A program made the translations under genes and the position numbers. Of a stretch of 39,889 bases of DNA, positions 8,221 through 16,137 are shown in pieces. The notes under the pieces were generated by a model that was given only the letters and a program-made list of their open reading frames with translations, ran no database searches and was not told the origin of the DNA. The stretch is from Yoonia sp. (GTDB lineage Bacteria; Pseudomonadota; Alphaproteobacteria; Rhodobacterales; Rhodobacteraceae), in NCBI RefSeq assembly GCF_014859355.1, contig NZ_JACUUJ010000026.1, positions 1-39,889 of the forward strand, given 5' to 3'. Each line of letters opens with the position of its first letter. Within the stretch, counting starts at the first letter, position 1.

Positions 8221-9399
8221 TTACGTTGATGTCATATCGACAGTGAGCGCATCGCCGGGATTTCCGATCAGGTGGTTGAACAGCGCGGCAGTCATTGCCC
8301 CAATACCCAGCAACACGAGAGTATAGTTGATGATCCAGCCGACAAAGGGGATAAAGTTCAGCAACGTCACGATGCAGACGGCCAAGGCCAGGACCAGCAG
8401 CCGGAACAAAAGCGAAGGATCAGCCGGCCCGCCCGCGAGCCCCACAACACGCATGGCGACGGCATAGGCGGCTAATACATACCCAAGTGTCCATGCGCCA
8501 ATGATCAGCAGGATGGCAAAGGGGATAAAGGGGATGCCAATGATCGTCAGGGCTGTAATCGGCACCAGCCCGAACAGGACGGACAACCCCAGAATACCCA
8601 GCAAAAACAATCTTCCGGGTCTTTTTGCGATGTCATGCCGCATCTGTGCGACGGGCTGCGGGGCAAATGTCAGAAAAATGCTGCCAGTCAGCACGAAAAA
8701 CGCCAGCGTAATGACAAAGGCCGCAAAAACCGTCAGGAAACCTGGCAACAGGGGCATGTCCATCTGTTGCCATGTCCGGTGGATATCGTCCCACATTGGG
8801 CCTCTGGTCCAGCGTTCAAACCGCACACGATCCGCCGGGATCACCCGATCGGGAATGTCGATCTTTGCGCGGGCACGATAGGTCAGTTGCCCCAGTATCC
8901 GGGCATCTGGTCCAAAACGCATCCTTTCGGTCATGATACGCACATCACCTTGCACAACGCTGTTCAAAACCACCTCGCCTCCGGCCGCGATCAAAGCGCC
9001 TGCAATCGGGCCATCAATGACAATCGCGCGCCCCAGCAGCCGCGCATTCCCGCCGACGGTGGAATCGGGCAACAATCGCACGCTATAACCCATGGCCGAC
9101 AGATCTTGCGCCACATCGGCACCGATCGTCACCGTGGCGCCTGCGGCATATAGATCGGTATCGGTGCTGGTTGTGACGGTCACATCCATACCGGCCACAT
9201 GGATATCGCCCGCTGACCGGCCACTGATGGCAATCACCTCGCCGGCGGCAAAAACATCGCGCCCGGCATCATAGGTTTGGCTGATGGTCGAACCGGTGGT
9301 AAAAAGATCGCCGCCATGCGCCGTGGTGACGCTATCGGCGGCAGCCTGTGTGGTTAGCAGTATCGCTGATAAAGCGATCAGTTTGCCCAGACTGCACAT
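8221..9399 (-). CDS. Exported beta-helix (bactofilin/polymer-forming-like) domain fused to a membrane domain
   Basis: About 392 aa. The TTG at 9420 gives a longer form, but ATG at 9399 has GAGG 7 nt upstream and begins a clean signal peptide (SLGKLIALSAILLTTQAAA), so it is chosen. Residues 25-180 are short repeats with G-D/V patterns (GDLFTTGSTISQTY, AGEVIAISGRSAGDIHVAG, GADVAQDLSAMG) like the right-handed beta-helix of bactofilins, here predicted outside the membrane. The C-terminal 200 residues hold about four to five hydrophobic helices. Function is unknown; a cell-envelope scaffold role is inferred. The anaerobox at 9456 is centred 63 bp upstream. Confidence 0.7.
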   Translation of the reverse strand: MCSLGKLIALSAILLTTQAAADSVTTAHGGDLFTTGSTISQTYDAGRDVFAAGEVIAISGRSAGDIHVAGMDVTVTTSTDTDLYAAGATVTIGADVAQDLSAMGYSVRLLPDSTVGGNARLLGRAIVIDGPIAGALIAAGGEVVLNSVVQGDVRIMTERMRFGPDARILGQLTYRARAKIDIPDRVIPADRVRFERWTRGPMWDDIHRTWQQMDMPLLPGFLTVFAAFVITLAFFVLTGSIFLTFAPQPVAQMRHDIAKRPGRLFLLGILGLSVLFGLVPITALTIIGIPFIPFAILLIIGAWTLGYVLAAYAVAMRVVGLAGGPADPSLLFRLLVLALAVCIVTLLNFIPFVGWIINYTLVLLGIGAMTAALFNHLIGNPGDALTVDMTST

Positions 9400-9455
9400 T
9401 TTGCACCTCGGTTTGTTCAATTGAAGTCTTTTTACCGGAAAGCGGCGTCACCGGA

Positions 9456-9469
9456 TTGAGCCGTATCAA
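9456..9469. promoter_or_regulatory. FNR/FixK box between the polymer-forming protein and hsp20 genes
   Basis: TTGAGCCGTATCAA matches TTGAT-N4-ATCAA at 9 of 10 fixed positions and the full TTGA-N6-TCAA core. Its centre lies 68 bp before the hsp20 ATG, with a TATGGC -10-like element near 9491, and 63 bp before the ATG of the divergent gene, so it could serve both directions. Confidence 0.6.
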
Positions 9470-9530
9470 TCCTTTGGCGGGTGCGGGCGCTATGGCAGTT
9501 GCAGCGTTTTATCATTGAAAGGAAGCACCG

Positions 9531-10010
9531 ATGAAACTGCCGTTGTCCCCTAAACCAAACAGCCCGCACCCTTTGTTGGATACCGTGCAAGAAGAGATAG
9601 AGCGCCTGATCGATCGCTTGCGTTTCAACCCCGCGCTGCATGATGTGTCGTTGCGTCTGGGGGCATCGGGCCAGTTGGTGCCGGCAATCGACATGACCGA
9701 AAATGAATCCGCCGTCGCCATCATCGCCGAGATGCCGGGCGTGGCCAGAGATGATATTTCGATCACCCTTGAAGGCGATCATCTGGTGCTGGAGGGGCAC
9801 AAGCGGGATGATCGTTCGGACGATCAGGCGCTTTATCACCTTGCCGAACGTCGGCACGGACCCTTCCGCCGGGTTATCCCACTGGGTTTCATTCCGGGCG
9901 ATGATCCGGTTGATGCTGTTTTTGAAAACGGAGTGCTGTGTTTGACCGTGCCCAAGACCGGCGGCACGCAAGCCGCACCGCGCAAGGTTCAAATCACTTC
10001 GCCCGCTTGA
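9531..10010 (+). CDS. Hsp20/alpha-crystallin family small heat shock protein
   Basis: 159 aa ATP-independent holdase chaperone. The alpha-crystallin domain runs from about residue 55 (VPAIDMTENESAVAIIAEMPGV) to 150, ending in the typical AVFENGVLCLTVPK; the first 50 residues are the variable oligomerisation arm. The C-terminal I-x-I motif is weak. ATG 9531 has AAAGGAAG upstream. The stop TGA directly abuts the stop of the convergent cbpM (TGATCA). The anaerobox upstream suggests low-oxygen induction rather than, or as well as, heat control. Confidence 0.93.
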   Translation: MKLPLSPKPNSPHPLLDTVQEEIERLIDRLRFNPALHDVSLRLGASGQLVPAIDMTENESAVAIIAEMPGVARDDISITLEGDHLVLEGHKRDDRSDDQALYHLAERRHGPFRRVIPLGFIPGDDPVDAVFENGVLCLTVPKTGGTQAAPRKVQITSPA

Positions 10011-10310
10011 TCAATGCGGAAGCTGCGCCAGCTTGCGTGCCAGCGCGTCGCGTTCCTCGATCAGGTCAAGCACCAGCGCGACACCGGCAAGATTCAGGCC
10101 CAGATCATGTGTCAAACGCCGTGCCTTGCGCGCACGTAACACGTTGGGTGGCGTAAATCGCCAATCGGATGCGTGGCCCCCCAAAGGGTCAAGCACACCG
10201 TAATCCACCAGCGAAACAACCCAGTCAGTTCGCACGTGGCAAAAGTGGCTCAATTCGCCCAATGTCAGTGTTTCAATGATTTCGATTTGGTCATGATCGG
10301 CAAGTCTCAT
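10011..10310 (-). CDS. cbpM: Chaperone modulator CbpM-like
   Basis: 99 aa, all helical, with a MerR-like helix-turn-helix start (LTLGELSHFCHVRTDWVVSLVDYGVLDP, about 15-42) and WRFTPPNVLRARKARRLTHDLGLNLAGVALVLDLIEE, the pattern of CbpM/YccV-linked modulators. CbpM binds the J-domain of CbpA and blocks its activation of DnaK. It overlaps the 3' end of cbpA by 4 nt, so the two are translated together, as in Escherichia coli cbpAM. Confidence 0.85.
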   Translation of the reverse strand: MRLADHDQIEIIETLTLGELSHFCHVRTDWVVSLVDYGVLDPLGGHASDWRFTPPNVLRARKARRLTHDLGLNLAGVALVLDLIEERDALARKLAQLPH

Positions 10311-11227
10311 TGCCCTCCTCCTTGATCTTTGCGGGGATCAAAATTCAGTTCCTTGGCCATGCGTTCGTAAAATGCCCGGGCTTCTGCGGTGTTGACGGGC
10401 GGATTGATGATCTGAAGTTCTGCATAAAGATCGCCGGCGTGCGGTCCGGGCAATCCGCGCCCTTTCAGCCGTAGCCGCTGTCCGCTGCGTGCATTTGGTG
10501 GGACCGTGATCTGCACTTTCCCACCGGGTGTCGGCATGCCTACCTTTGCGCCCAAGGCTGCCTCCCATGGGGTGACGGGCAGGGCGACGGAAATATCCCT
10601 GCCATCCACGCGAAATGTCGGATGCGGGGCAAGTGCCACCTCTAGGATCAGGTCGGCCCCTTGGCCGCCCTTGCCTTTCAGGCGCAAATGCTGGCCTGCG
10701 GCGATCCCTTTGGGGATATTAACGGCGATCCGTTGATCACGCCAGACGACCCTGCCTTGATCATCCAGATCAGGCACCTGCAATCCAAATGTTTTTGTTG
10801 CCCCGGTAAAGATATCTTCCAGTGCGATGTCGATGCGCGCGTGCTGGTCCATGGGGCGGGTAGATGCGCGCCTGCCGAACGGATCTTGCCTGAAGGCAGA
10901 AAAATAATCTTCGAAAATACCTGCATCGGCTTGGCTCATGTCTTCTGGGGCAAAGCCATATCCGCCAGTCCAGCGGGTTTGTTCCTGCTGCTGTTGCTGC
11001 TTCAATGTCTCCCACTCGGGGCCGAATTTATCATAGGCGGCCCGTTTTTCGGGGTCGCGCAGCACGTCATGGGCGTGACCGATGGCCTGAAACCGTGCGG
11101 CGGTATCGGCACCGGTGTTGACGTCTGGATGGTATTTGCGGGCCAGCTTGCGATAGGCGCGCTTGATATCATCGCTGCTGGCATCGCGAGCAACACCCAA
11201 GGTTTTATAAAAATCTTCTTGCACCAT
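10307..11227 (-). CDS. cbpA: DnaJ-like cochaperone CbpA
   Basis: 306 aa from ATG 11227; a longer frame to 11290 would run into the anaerobox and adds residues unlike a J-domain start, so the internal ATG (MVQEDFYKTLGV) is chosen. J-domain residues 5-70 with the HPD motif at 33-35; a glycine/phenylalanine-poor linker; two C-terminal substrate-binding beta domains (about 130-300). No CxxCxGxG zinc repeats, so this is the class B/CbpA type that works with DnaK. It forms an operon with cbpM. The FNR box centre lies 61 bp upstream and a TATGTT -10-like element is at 11255-11260. Confidence 0.9.
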   Translation of the reverse strand: MVQEDFYKTLGVARDASSDDIKRAYRKLARKYHPDVNTGADTAARFQAIGHAHDVLRDPEKRAAYDKFGPEWETLKQQQQQEQTRWTGGYGFAPEDMSQADAGIFEDYFSAFRQDPFGRRASTRPMDQHARIDIALEDIFTGATKTFGLQVPDLDDQGRVVWRDQRIAVNIPKGIAAGQHLRLKGKGGQGADLILEVALAPHPTFRVDGRDISVALPVTPWEAALGAKVGMPTPGGKVQITVPPNARSGQRLRLKGRGLPGPHAGDLYAELQIINPPVNTAEARAFYERMAKELNFDPRKDQGGGQ

Positions 11228-11281
11228 CACAAAACCTTGCACTTTCTGGAACCAAACATAACGGACCGCCGCGGTTGTGGA

Positions 11282-11295
11282 TTGATCCATCTCAA
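11282..11295. promoter_or_regulatory. FNR/FixK box between cbpA and the universal stress protein gene
   Basis: TTGATCCATCTCAA matches TTGAT-N4-ATCAA at 9 of 10 positions and the TTGA-N6-TCAA core. The centre is 65 bp before the universal stress protein ATG (with a GATAGG -10-like element near 11316) and 61 bp before the cbpA ATG, so it may drive both divergent units. Confidence 0.6.
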
Positions 11296-11353
11296 TTTCA
11301 TTTTCGCAGCACTCCGATAGGGATTACCAGCAGCCACTGCAAAGGAGCCGGTC

Positions 11354-12208
11354 ATGCAAAAACAAACAATCCTTGTCCTGCAAGGTCCAAAGGGGACAAC
11401 GGCCGAACTGTCGTATCTGGCCGATATGGCCCGCACACAAGACGCGCATATTTCTGTGCTGCATATTGGCCCGACCGACCCCATCCCCGCCTATGCCTAT
11501 GGTGGCATGCCTTACGGGGCTGTCGAAATTCCTCACAAGTGGATCGAAGAGCGTGAAATCCTTTCGCGCGAACTGGATGAATGCCGACAGAAAACCAACG
11601 CGTTTTTTGAAAAAGAGGGCATATCGGGCGAAGCCGGGATCATCAGCACATTTCCCGCCGGTCTGGATGATATCGTCGCACCACGCGCGATGCTGTGCGA
11701 TGTGGCAATCATTCACAATGATCTGCGCGAATATGACGATGCCTTTCGCAACCTGTTGTATGGGGTTTTGTTCAAATCGCCCACAGGTATCGTGCTGAAC
11801 CCGCACAAGACGGCAGCACCGTTACAACCTGCGCATGTTTTCCTGGCTTGGAACACAAGTAAACCTGCCGCGCGTGCAGTACGCGAGGCGTTGCCGATGC
11901 TGAAGGCCGCCAAGCAGGTGACAATCGGCACCTTTGATGCGGTGAAAAAGGAAACCGCAGCAGGTGAAGAACCCGGTGCGGATCTGGCCAAGTGGCTGAG
12001 CCATCACGGATGCGCCGTAACGGTCCGGCAATATGATTCCGCTGGTGAAGAACTCGGCGCCGCGATCCGCGACAGGGCCTCGGGTGTGGGGGCTGACCTG
12101 ATTGTCATGGGGGCCTATGGGCACACACGGGTCCGCCAGGCTGTCTTTGGCGGCACAACGCGAAGCATGGTCGAACAGACAGATGTGGCGGTGTTTCTCG
12201 CACATTGA
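11354..12208 (+). CDS. Universal stress protein
   Basis: 284 aa, a tandem-sized UspA protein. The C-terminal domain has the nucleotide-binding pattern G-x2-G-x9-G (VMGAYGHTRVRQAVFGGTTRSM, near residues 250-271) followed by VAVFLAH. The N-terminal half (ILVLQGPKGTTAELSYLADM onwards) is more diverged and lacks the second glycine motif. Such proteins bind ATP and accumulate under stress or oxygen limitation. ATG 11354 has AAAGGAG upstream. It is the last gene of the stress island; after it come 190 bp without a gene and a tRNA. Confidence 0.9.
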   Translation: MQKQTILVLQGPKGTTAELSYLADMARTQDAHISVLHIGPTDPIPAYAYGGMPYGAVEIPHKWIEEREILSRELDECRQKTNAFFEKEGISGEAGIISTFPAGLDDIVAPRAMLCDVAIIHNDLREYDDAFRNLLYGVLFKSPTGIVLNPHKTAAPLQPAHVFLAWNTSKPAARAVREALPMLKAAKQVTIGTFDAVKKETAAGEEPGADLAKWLSHHGCAVTVRQYDSAGEELGAAIRDRASGVGADLIVMGAYGHTRVRQAVFGGTTRSMVEQTDVAVFLAH

Positions 12209-12402
12209 TGCGTTGCGCGCGCAGCCGCTGCGCGGCTGGCATTGTTCAACACTGAATTGGGATCGGCGGGGAAAATATTTTCCCGGCCGGTCGCTGTATG
12301 TTTGCGGCGCAGGATCTGCACATTTTGAAATGTGAAAACCACCAATCGCGGCGAATTTTAGTCATCTCTTATTGTTTTACGGTTCCCTGGGTAAGGGAAA
12401 TT
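12209..12402. other. Intergenic region with a stem-loop and a 16-bp palindrome
   Basis: No gene is seen here. CAGCCG (12222-12227) and CGGCTG (12233-12238) form a hairpin just after the universal stress protein stop, without a T-run. At 12269-12284 lies a perfect 16-bp palindrome, GGGAAAATATTTTCCC, of unknown function (operator or terminator stem). At 12383-12399 TTCCCT/AGGGAA forms a short hairpin just downstream of the tRNA on the minus strand that may help end its transcript. Confidence 0.5.
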
Positions 12403-12477
12403 TGGAGCGGGCGAAGAGATTCGAACTCTCGACCCTAACCTTGGCAAGGTTATGCTCTACCCCTGAGCTACGCCCGC
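12403..12477 (-). tRNA. tRNA-Gly (anticodon GCC)
   Basis: Reads on the minus strand with a 7-bp acceptor stem GCGGGCG/CGCCCGC (12471-12477 with 12407-12413), D arm GCTC...GAGC, anticodon stem TAACC/GGTTA with loop TTGCCAA (anticodon GCC), T arm GAGAG-TTCGAAT-CTCTT and an encoded CCA at 12403-12405. All four arms pair. It decodes GGC/GGU glycine codons. Confidence 0.96.
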
Positions 12478-12496
12478 ATCCGTTCCGTGAGCCGTG

Positions 12497-12524
12497 ATTT
12501 ATAAACACTTCGCGTCCGCCGCAA
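12497..12524 (-). promoter_or_regulatory. Putative promoter of tRNA-Gly
   Basis: On the minus strand, TTGCGG (12519-12524) and TATAAAT (12497-12503) are separated by about 15-16 bp, and the -10-like element lies about 20 bp before the tRNA. The match to a sigma-70 promoter is fair and the position is right. Confidence 0.4.
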
Positions 12525-12598
12525 GACCAAAAACACATCGGTGTGCATATTTTCGTGTTGGCCCCCCAGATAAGAAGGGTGGCGCGGTCTTTGTGCAA

Positions 12599-15500
12599 TC
12601 ATTCCAACTCGATCAGCAAATCCTTGGCGTCAATCTGGCTTCCGGCCTGCACCTGCACCGCCTTGACCAACGCGTCGCGTTCGGCGTGAATGCCGGTTTC
12701 CATCTTCATCGCCTCGATGGTCAGCAGCAGGTCGCCCGCCTTGACGTGTTTGCCGACCACAACGGAAACGGTGGCCACAACCCCCGGCATCGGCGCGCCG
12801 ATATGGTTGGGGTTGGCCACGTCCGCCTTGGGGCGCTGCACCTTGTCGGCCGCCGCCAGCCGGTTCATCACGCGGATTGTGCGGGGTTGGCCGTTAAGTT
12901 CAAAGAACACCTTGACCTCGCCATCCTCGTTCATGTCCGACACCGCTTGCAGGCGGATTTCCAGCGTCTTGCCAGGGTCGATTTCGGCGGTAATTTCCTC
13001 GCCCGGTTCCATGCCGTAAAAGAACGTGCGCGTGGGCAGGGTGCGCACCGGCCCGTATTTGCGATGCCGACCCATGTAATCAAGAAACACCTTGGGATAC
13101 ATCATGTATCCGTTCAGGTCTTCATCATCGACGGCTTTGCCCTCCAGCTGCTTGATCAGATCTTCGCGGACCTGTTCCAGATCTACGGGGGGCAGGGATT
13201 TACCGGGGCGTTCAGTGATCGGTTTTTCGCCCTTGAGGATCTTTTTCTGGATCGCTATTGGCCAGCCGCCCGGGGGTTGGCCCAGGCTGCCGCGCATCAT
13301 GTCCACCACACTGTCGGGAAATACGACATCAACGCTGGGGTCTTCGACCTGTGCCCGTGTCAGCCCCTGACTGACCATCATCAGCGCCATGTCGCCCACC
13401 ACTTTGGACGATGGCGTGACCTTGACGATATCGCCAAACATCGCGTTCACATCGGCATAGGTCTGCGCGACTTCGTGCCAGCGGTCTTCCAGCCCCAGCG
13501 ACCGCGCCTGCGCCTTGAGGTTGGTAAATTGCCCGCCGGGCATTTCGTGCAGGTAAACCTCTGACGCGGGGGCCTGCAGGCCGCTTTCAAAGGCGGCATA
13601 GTGGCTGCGGACCTGTTCCCAGTAATTGCTGATCTCGCGGATCGCCTTGATATCAAGTCCGGTATCGCGGTCGGTGCCGCGCAACGCCGATACGATCGAC
13701 CCCAGCGTGGGCTGCGATGTGTTGCCCGAAAGCGCATCCATCGCGGCATCGACGCAATCCACACCGGTATCAGCCGCCGCCAGCACTGTGGCAATCGCCG
13801 CGCCGGATGTGTCGTGGGTATGGAAATGGATCGGCAAGCCGGTTTCCTCTTTCAATGCCTTGAACAGGGCGGATGCGGCGGGGGCTTTCAGCAGCCCGGC
13901 CATGTCTTTCAGGCCCAGCACATGTGCGCCTGCGGCTTCCAGTTCCTTGGCCATGCCGACATAATATTTCAGGTCGTATTTCGCCCGGTCGGGGTCCAGC
14001 ATATCGCCGGTATAGCAGATCGTGCCTTCGCAGACCTTATTGGCGGCAATCACGGCATCCATCGCCACGCGCATGTTTTCAACCCAGTTGAGACTATCGA
14101 ACACGCGGAACACATCGACGCCGCTATCGGCGGCCTGCTTCACGAACGCCTGCACTACGTTGTCGGGATAATTGGTGTAACCCACGCCGTTGGATGCGCG
14201 CAGCAGCATTTGCGTCATGATGTTGGGCATCGCGGCACGGATATCGCGCAGGCGCTGCCACGGACATTCCTGCAAGAACCGGTAAGACACGTCAAACGTG
14301 GCCCCGCCCCAGCATTCCACACTGAACAGTTGGTGCATCTTCGCGGCATAGGCGGGGGCAGCGTTGATCATGTCGATCGACCGCATCCGCGTGGCCAGCA
14401 GCGACTGGTGCCCGTCGCGCATTGTGGTGTCGGTGATCAACAGTTGCGGCTGGTCGCGCATCCAGTCCGCCACGGCCTCTGGCCCGAACTGGTCAAGGAT
14501 CTGGCGGGTGCCGGGGGTGATGTCGGTGGTTGGCCGCACCGGCGGGCGCGGTTTCTTGATATCAGCTGGCGGCAGTGGACGGCCTGCGGTTTCAGGATGC
14601 CCGTTGACGGTAATATCGGCGATATAGGTCAGGATCTTCGTGGCCCGGTCGCGCCGTTTGGTGAATTTGAACAGCTCTGGCGTTTCGTCGATGAATTTGG
14701 TGTGGTATTCATTGTTCAGAAACGTCGGATGCTTCAGCAGGTTTTCGACGAAGGCGATATTGGTGCTGACACCGCGAATACGGAATTCGCGCAGGGCGCG
14801 GTCCATCCGGGCAATGGCCATTTCCGGCGTCGGCGCGCGCGCCGTGACCTTGGTCAGCAGGCTGTCGTAATAGCGCGTGATCACTGCCCCTGAATAGGCG
14901 GTGCCGCCGTCCAGCCGGATCCCCGGGCCGGTGGCAGACCGATACATCTGGATGCGCCCGTAATCGGGGATGAAATTGTTTTGCGGGTCTTCGGTCGTGA
15001 CGCGGCATTGCAGCGCGTGACCGTCAAGTTTCACGTCATACTGCGATGCGCATCCTGTCGCCTCGACCAGTGATTTGCCTTCGGCAATCAGGATCTGCGC
15101 GCGCACGATGTCGATGCCGGTGACTTCCTCGGTCACGGTATGTTCGACCTGCACGCGGGGGTTCACCTCGATGAAATAGAACGCGCCGCTGTCCATATCC
15201 ATCAAAAATTCGACGGTGCCGGCGCATTCGTAGTTCACATGCGCGCAGAGCTTCTTGCCCAGATTGCAGATCTGTTCGCGCTGCGTGCCCGACAGATAGG
15301 GGGCAGGAGCGCGTTCCACCACTTTTTGGTTGCGGCGCTGGACCGAACAATCACGTTCCCACAGGTGATAGATATGGCCATGGCTGTCGCCCAGAATCTG
15401 CACCTCGACATGGCGGGCGCGCATGATCATCTTTTCCAGGTAACCTTCGCCATTGCCGAAGGCCGCCTCTGCCTCCCGCCTGCCTTCGCGGACTTTTTCC

Positions 15501-16042
15501 TCAAGCTCGGATTCGTTCATAATCGGGCGCATCCCCCGGCCACCGCCACCCCATGACGCCTTGAGCATCAGCGGATAGCCCACCTCGGCGGCCTGTTTGC
15601 GGATGGCATCCATGTCATCGCCCAGCACCTCGGTCGCGGGAATCACCGGCACGTCGGCTTCCATCGCGACACGGCGCGCGCTGGCCTTGTCGCCAAGGCT
15701 GCGCATGGTTGCGGCCTTGGGGCCGATAAAGGTGATGCCATTGGCGGTGCAGGCATCCACGAAATCGGGGTTTTCCGACAACAAGCCGTAACCGGGGTGA
15801 ATGGCATCCGCGCCCGACATCTTGGCGACGCGAATGATTTCATCGATGCTCAGATAGGCGGCGACGGGGCCAAGACCCTCGCCAATGCGGTATGCCTCAT
15901 CTGCCTTGAAACGGTGCAGGCCCAGTTTGTCCTCTTCTGCAAAGACCGCGACGGTTTTCTTGCCCATCTCGTTGGCGGCCCGCATGATGCGGATCGCGAT
16001 TTCGCCACGGTTGGCAATGAGGATTTTCTTGAAGTCGGCCAT
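12599..16042 (-). CDS. pyc: Pyruvate carboxylase
   Basis: 1147 aa, the single-chain enzyme that makes oxaloacetate from pyruvate, bicarbonate and ATP and refills the TCA cycle. Biotin carboxylase domain at about 1-460 (GGGGRGMR glycine-rich ATP loop near 165, EVNPRVQVEH near 293), carboxyltransferase at about 530-800 (TTMRDGHQSLLATRMR metal-site start, LKDMAGLL), PYC-OADA allosteric linker, and biotinyl domain at the end with EAMKME, whose middle Lys carries biotin. Full length with no breaks. Start ATG 16042 has AAGGAAC upstream. A LacI-type palindrome lies 84-95 bp before the start. It follows the alpha-hydroxyacid dehydrogenase gene on the same strand after 90 bp. Confidence 0.97.
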   Translation of the reverse strand: MADFKKILIANRGEIAIRIMRAANEMGKKTVAVFAEEDKLGLHRFKADEAYRIGEGLGPVAAYLSIDEIIRVAKMSGADAIHPGYGLLSENPDFVDACTANGITFIGPKAATMRSLGDKASARRVAMEADVPVIPATEVLGDDMDAIRKQAAEVGYPLMLKASWGGGGRGMRPIMNESELEEKVREGRREAEAAFGNGEGYLEKMIMRARHVEVQILGDSHGHIYHLWERDCSVQRRNQKVVERAPAPYLSGTQREQICNLGKKLCAHVNYECAGTVEFLMDMDSGAFYFIEVNPRVQVEHTVTEEVTGIDIVRAQILIAEGKSLVEATGCASQYDVKLDGHALQCRVTTEDPQNNFIPDYGRIQMYRSATGPGIRLDGGTAYSGAVITRYYDSLLTKVTARAPTPEMAIARMDRALREFRIRGVSTNIAFVENLLKHPTFLNNEYHTKFIDETPELFKFTKRRDRATKILTYIADITVNGHPETAGRPLPPADIKKPRPPVRPTTDITPGTRQILDQFGPEAVADWMRDQPQLLITDTTMRDGHQSLLATRMRSIDMINAAPAYAAKMHQLFSVECWGGATFDVSYRFLQECPWQRLRDIRAAMPNIMTQMLLRASNGVGYTNYPDNVVQAFVKQAADSGVDVFRVFDSLNWVENMRVAMDAVIAANKVCEGTICYTGDMLDPDRAKYDLKYYVGMAKELEAAGAHVLGLKDMAGLLKAPAASALFKALKEETGLPIHFHTHDTSGAAIATVLAAADTGVDCVDAAMDALSGNTSQPTLGSIVSALRGTDRDTGLDIKAIREISNYWEQVRSHYAAFESGLQAPASEVYLHEMPGGQFTNLKAQARSLGLEDRWHEVAQTYADVNAMFGDIVKVTPSSKVVGDMALMMVSQGLTRAQVEDPSVDVVFPDSVVDMMRGSLGQPPGGWPIAIQKKILKGEKPITERPGKSLPPVDLEQVREDLIKQLEGKAVDDEDLNGYMMYPKVFLDYMGRHRKYGPVRTLPTRTFFYGMEPGEEITAEIDPGKTLEIRLQAVSDMNEDGEVKVFFELNGQPRTIRVMNRLAAADKVQRPKADVANPNHIGAPMPGVVATVSVVVGKHVKAGDLLLTIEAMKMETGIHAERDALVKAVQVQAGSQIDAKDLLIELE

Positions 16043-16125
16043 GGGTGTTCCTTTGGCTATCTTTTCGCGGTTGCAGCATTTTTAGGCAGGGGCGTGCAGA
16101 TGTCCATACCTTTGCGTGAATTAAT

Positions 16126-16137
16126 GTTAGCGCTAAC
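16126..16137. promoter_or_regulatory. LacI-family-type operator palindrome before pyc
   Basis: GTTAGCGCTAAC is a perfect 12-bp palindrome with the central CG typical of LacI/GalR-family operators (consensus like ATGTTAGCGCTAACAT; the left flank AAT fits, the right flank is GAA). It overlaps the stop codon of the alpha-hydroxyacid dehydrogenase gene and is 84 bp before pyc, so pyc is the likely target. The regulator is not in the window. Confidence 0.5.
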
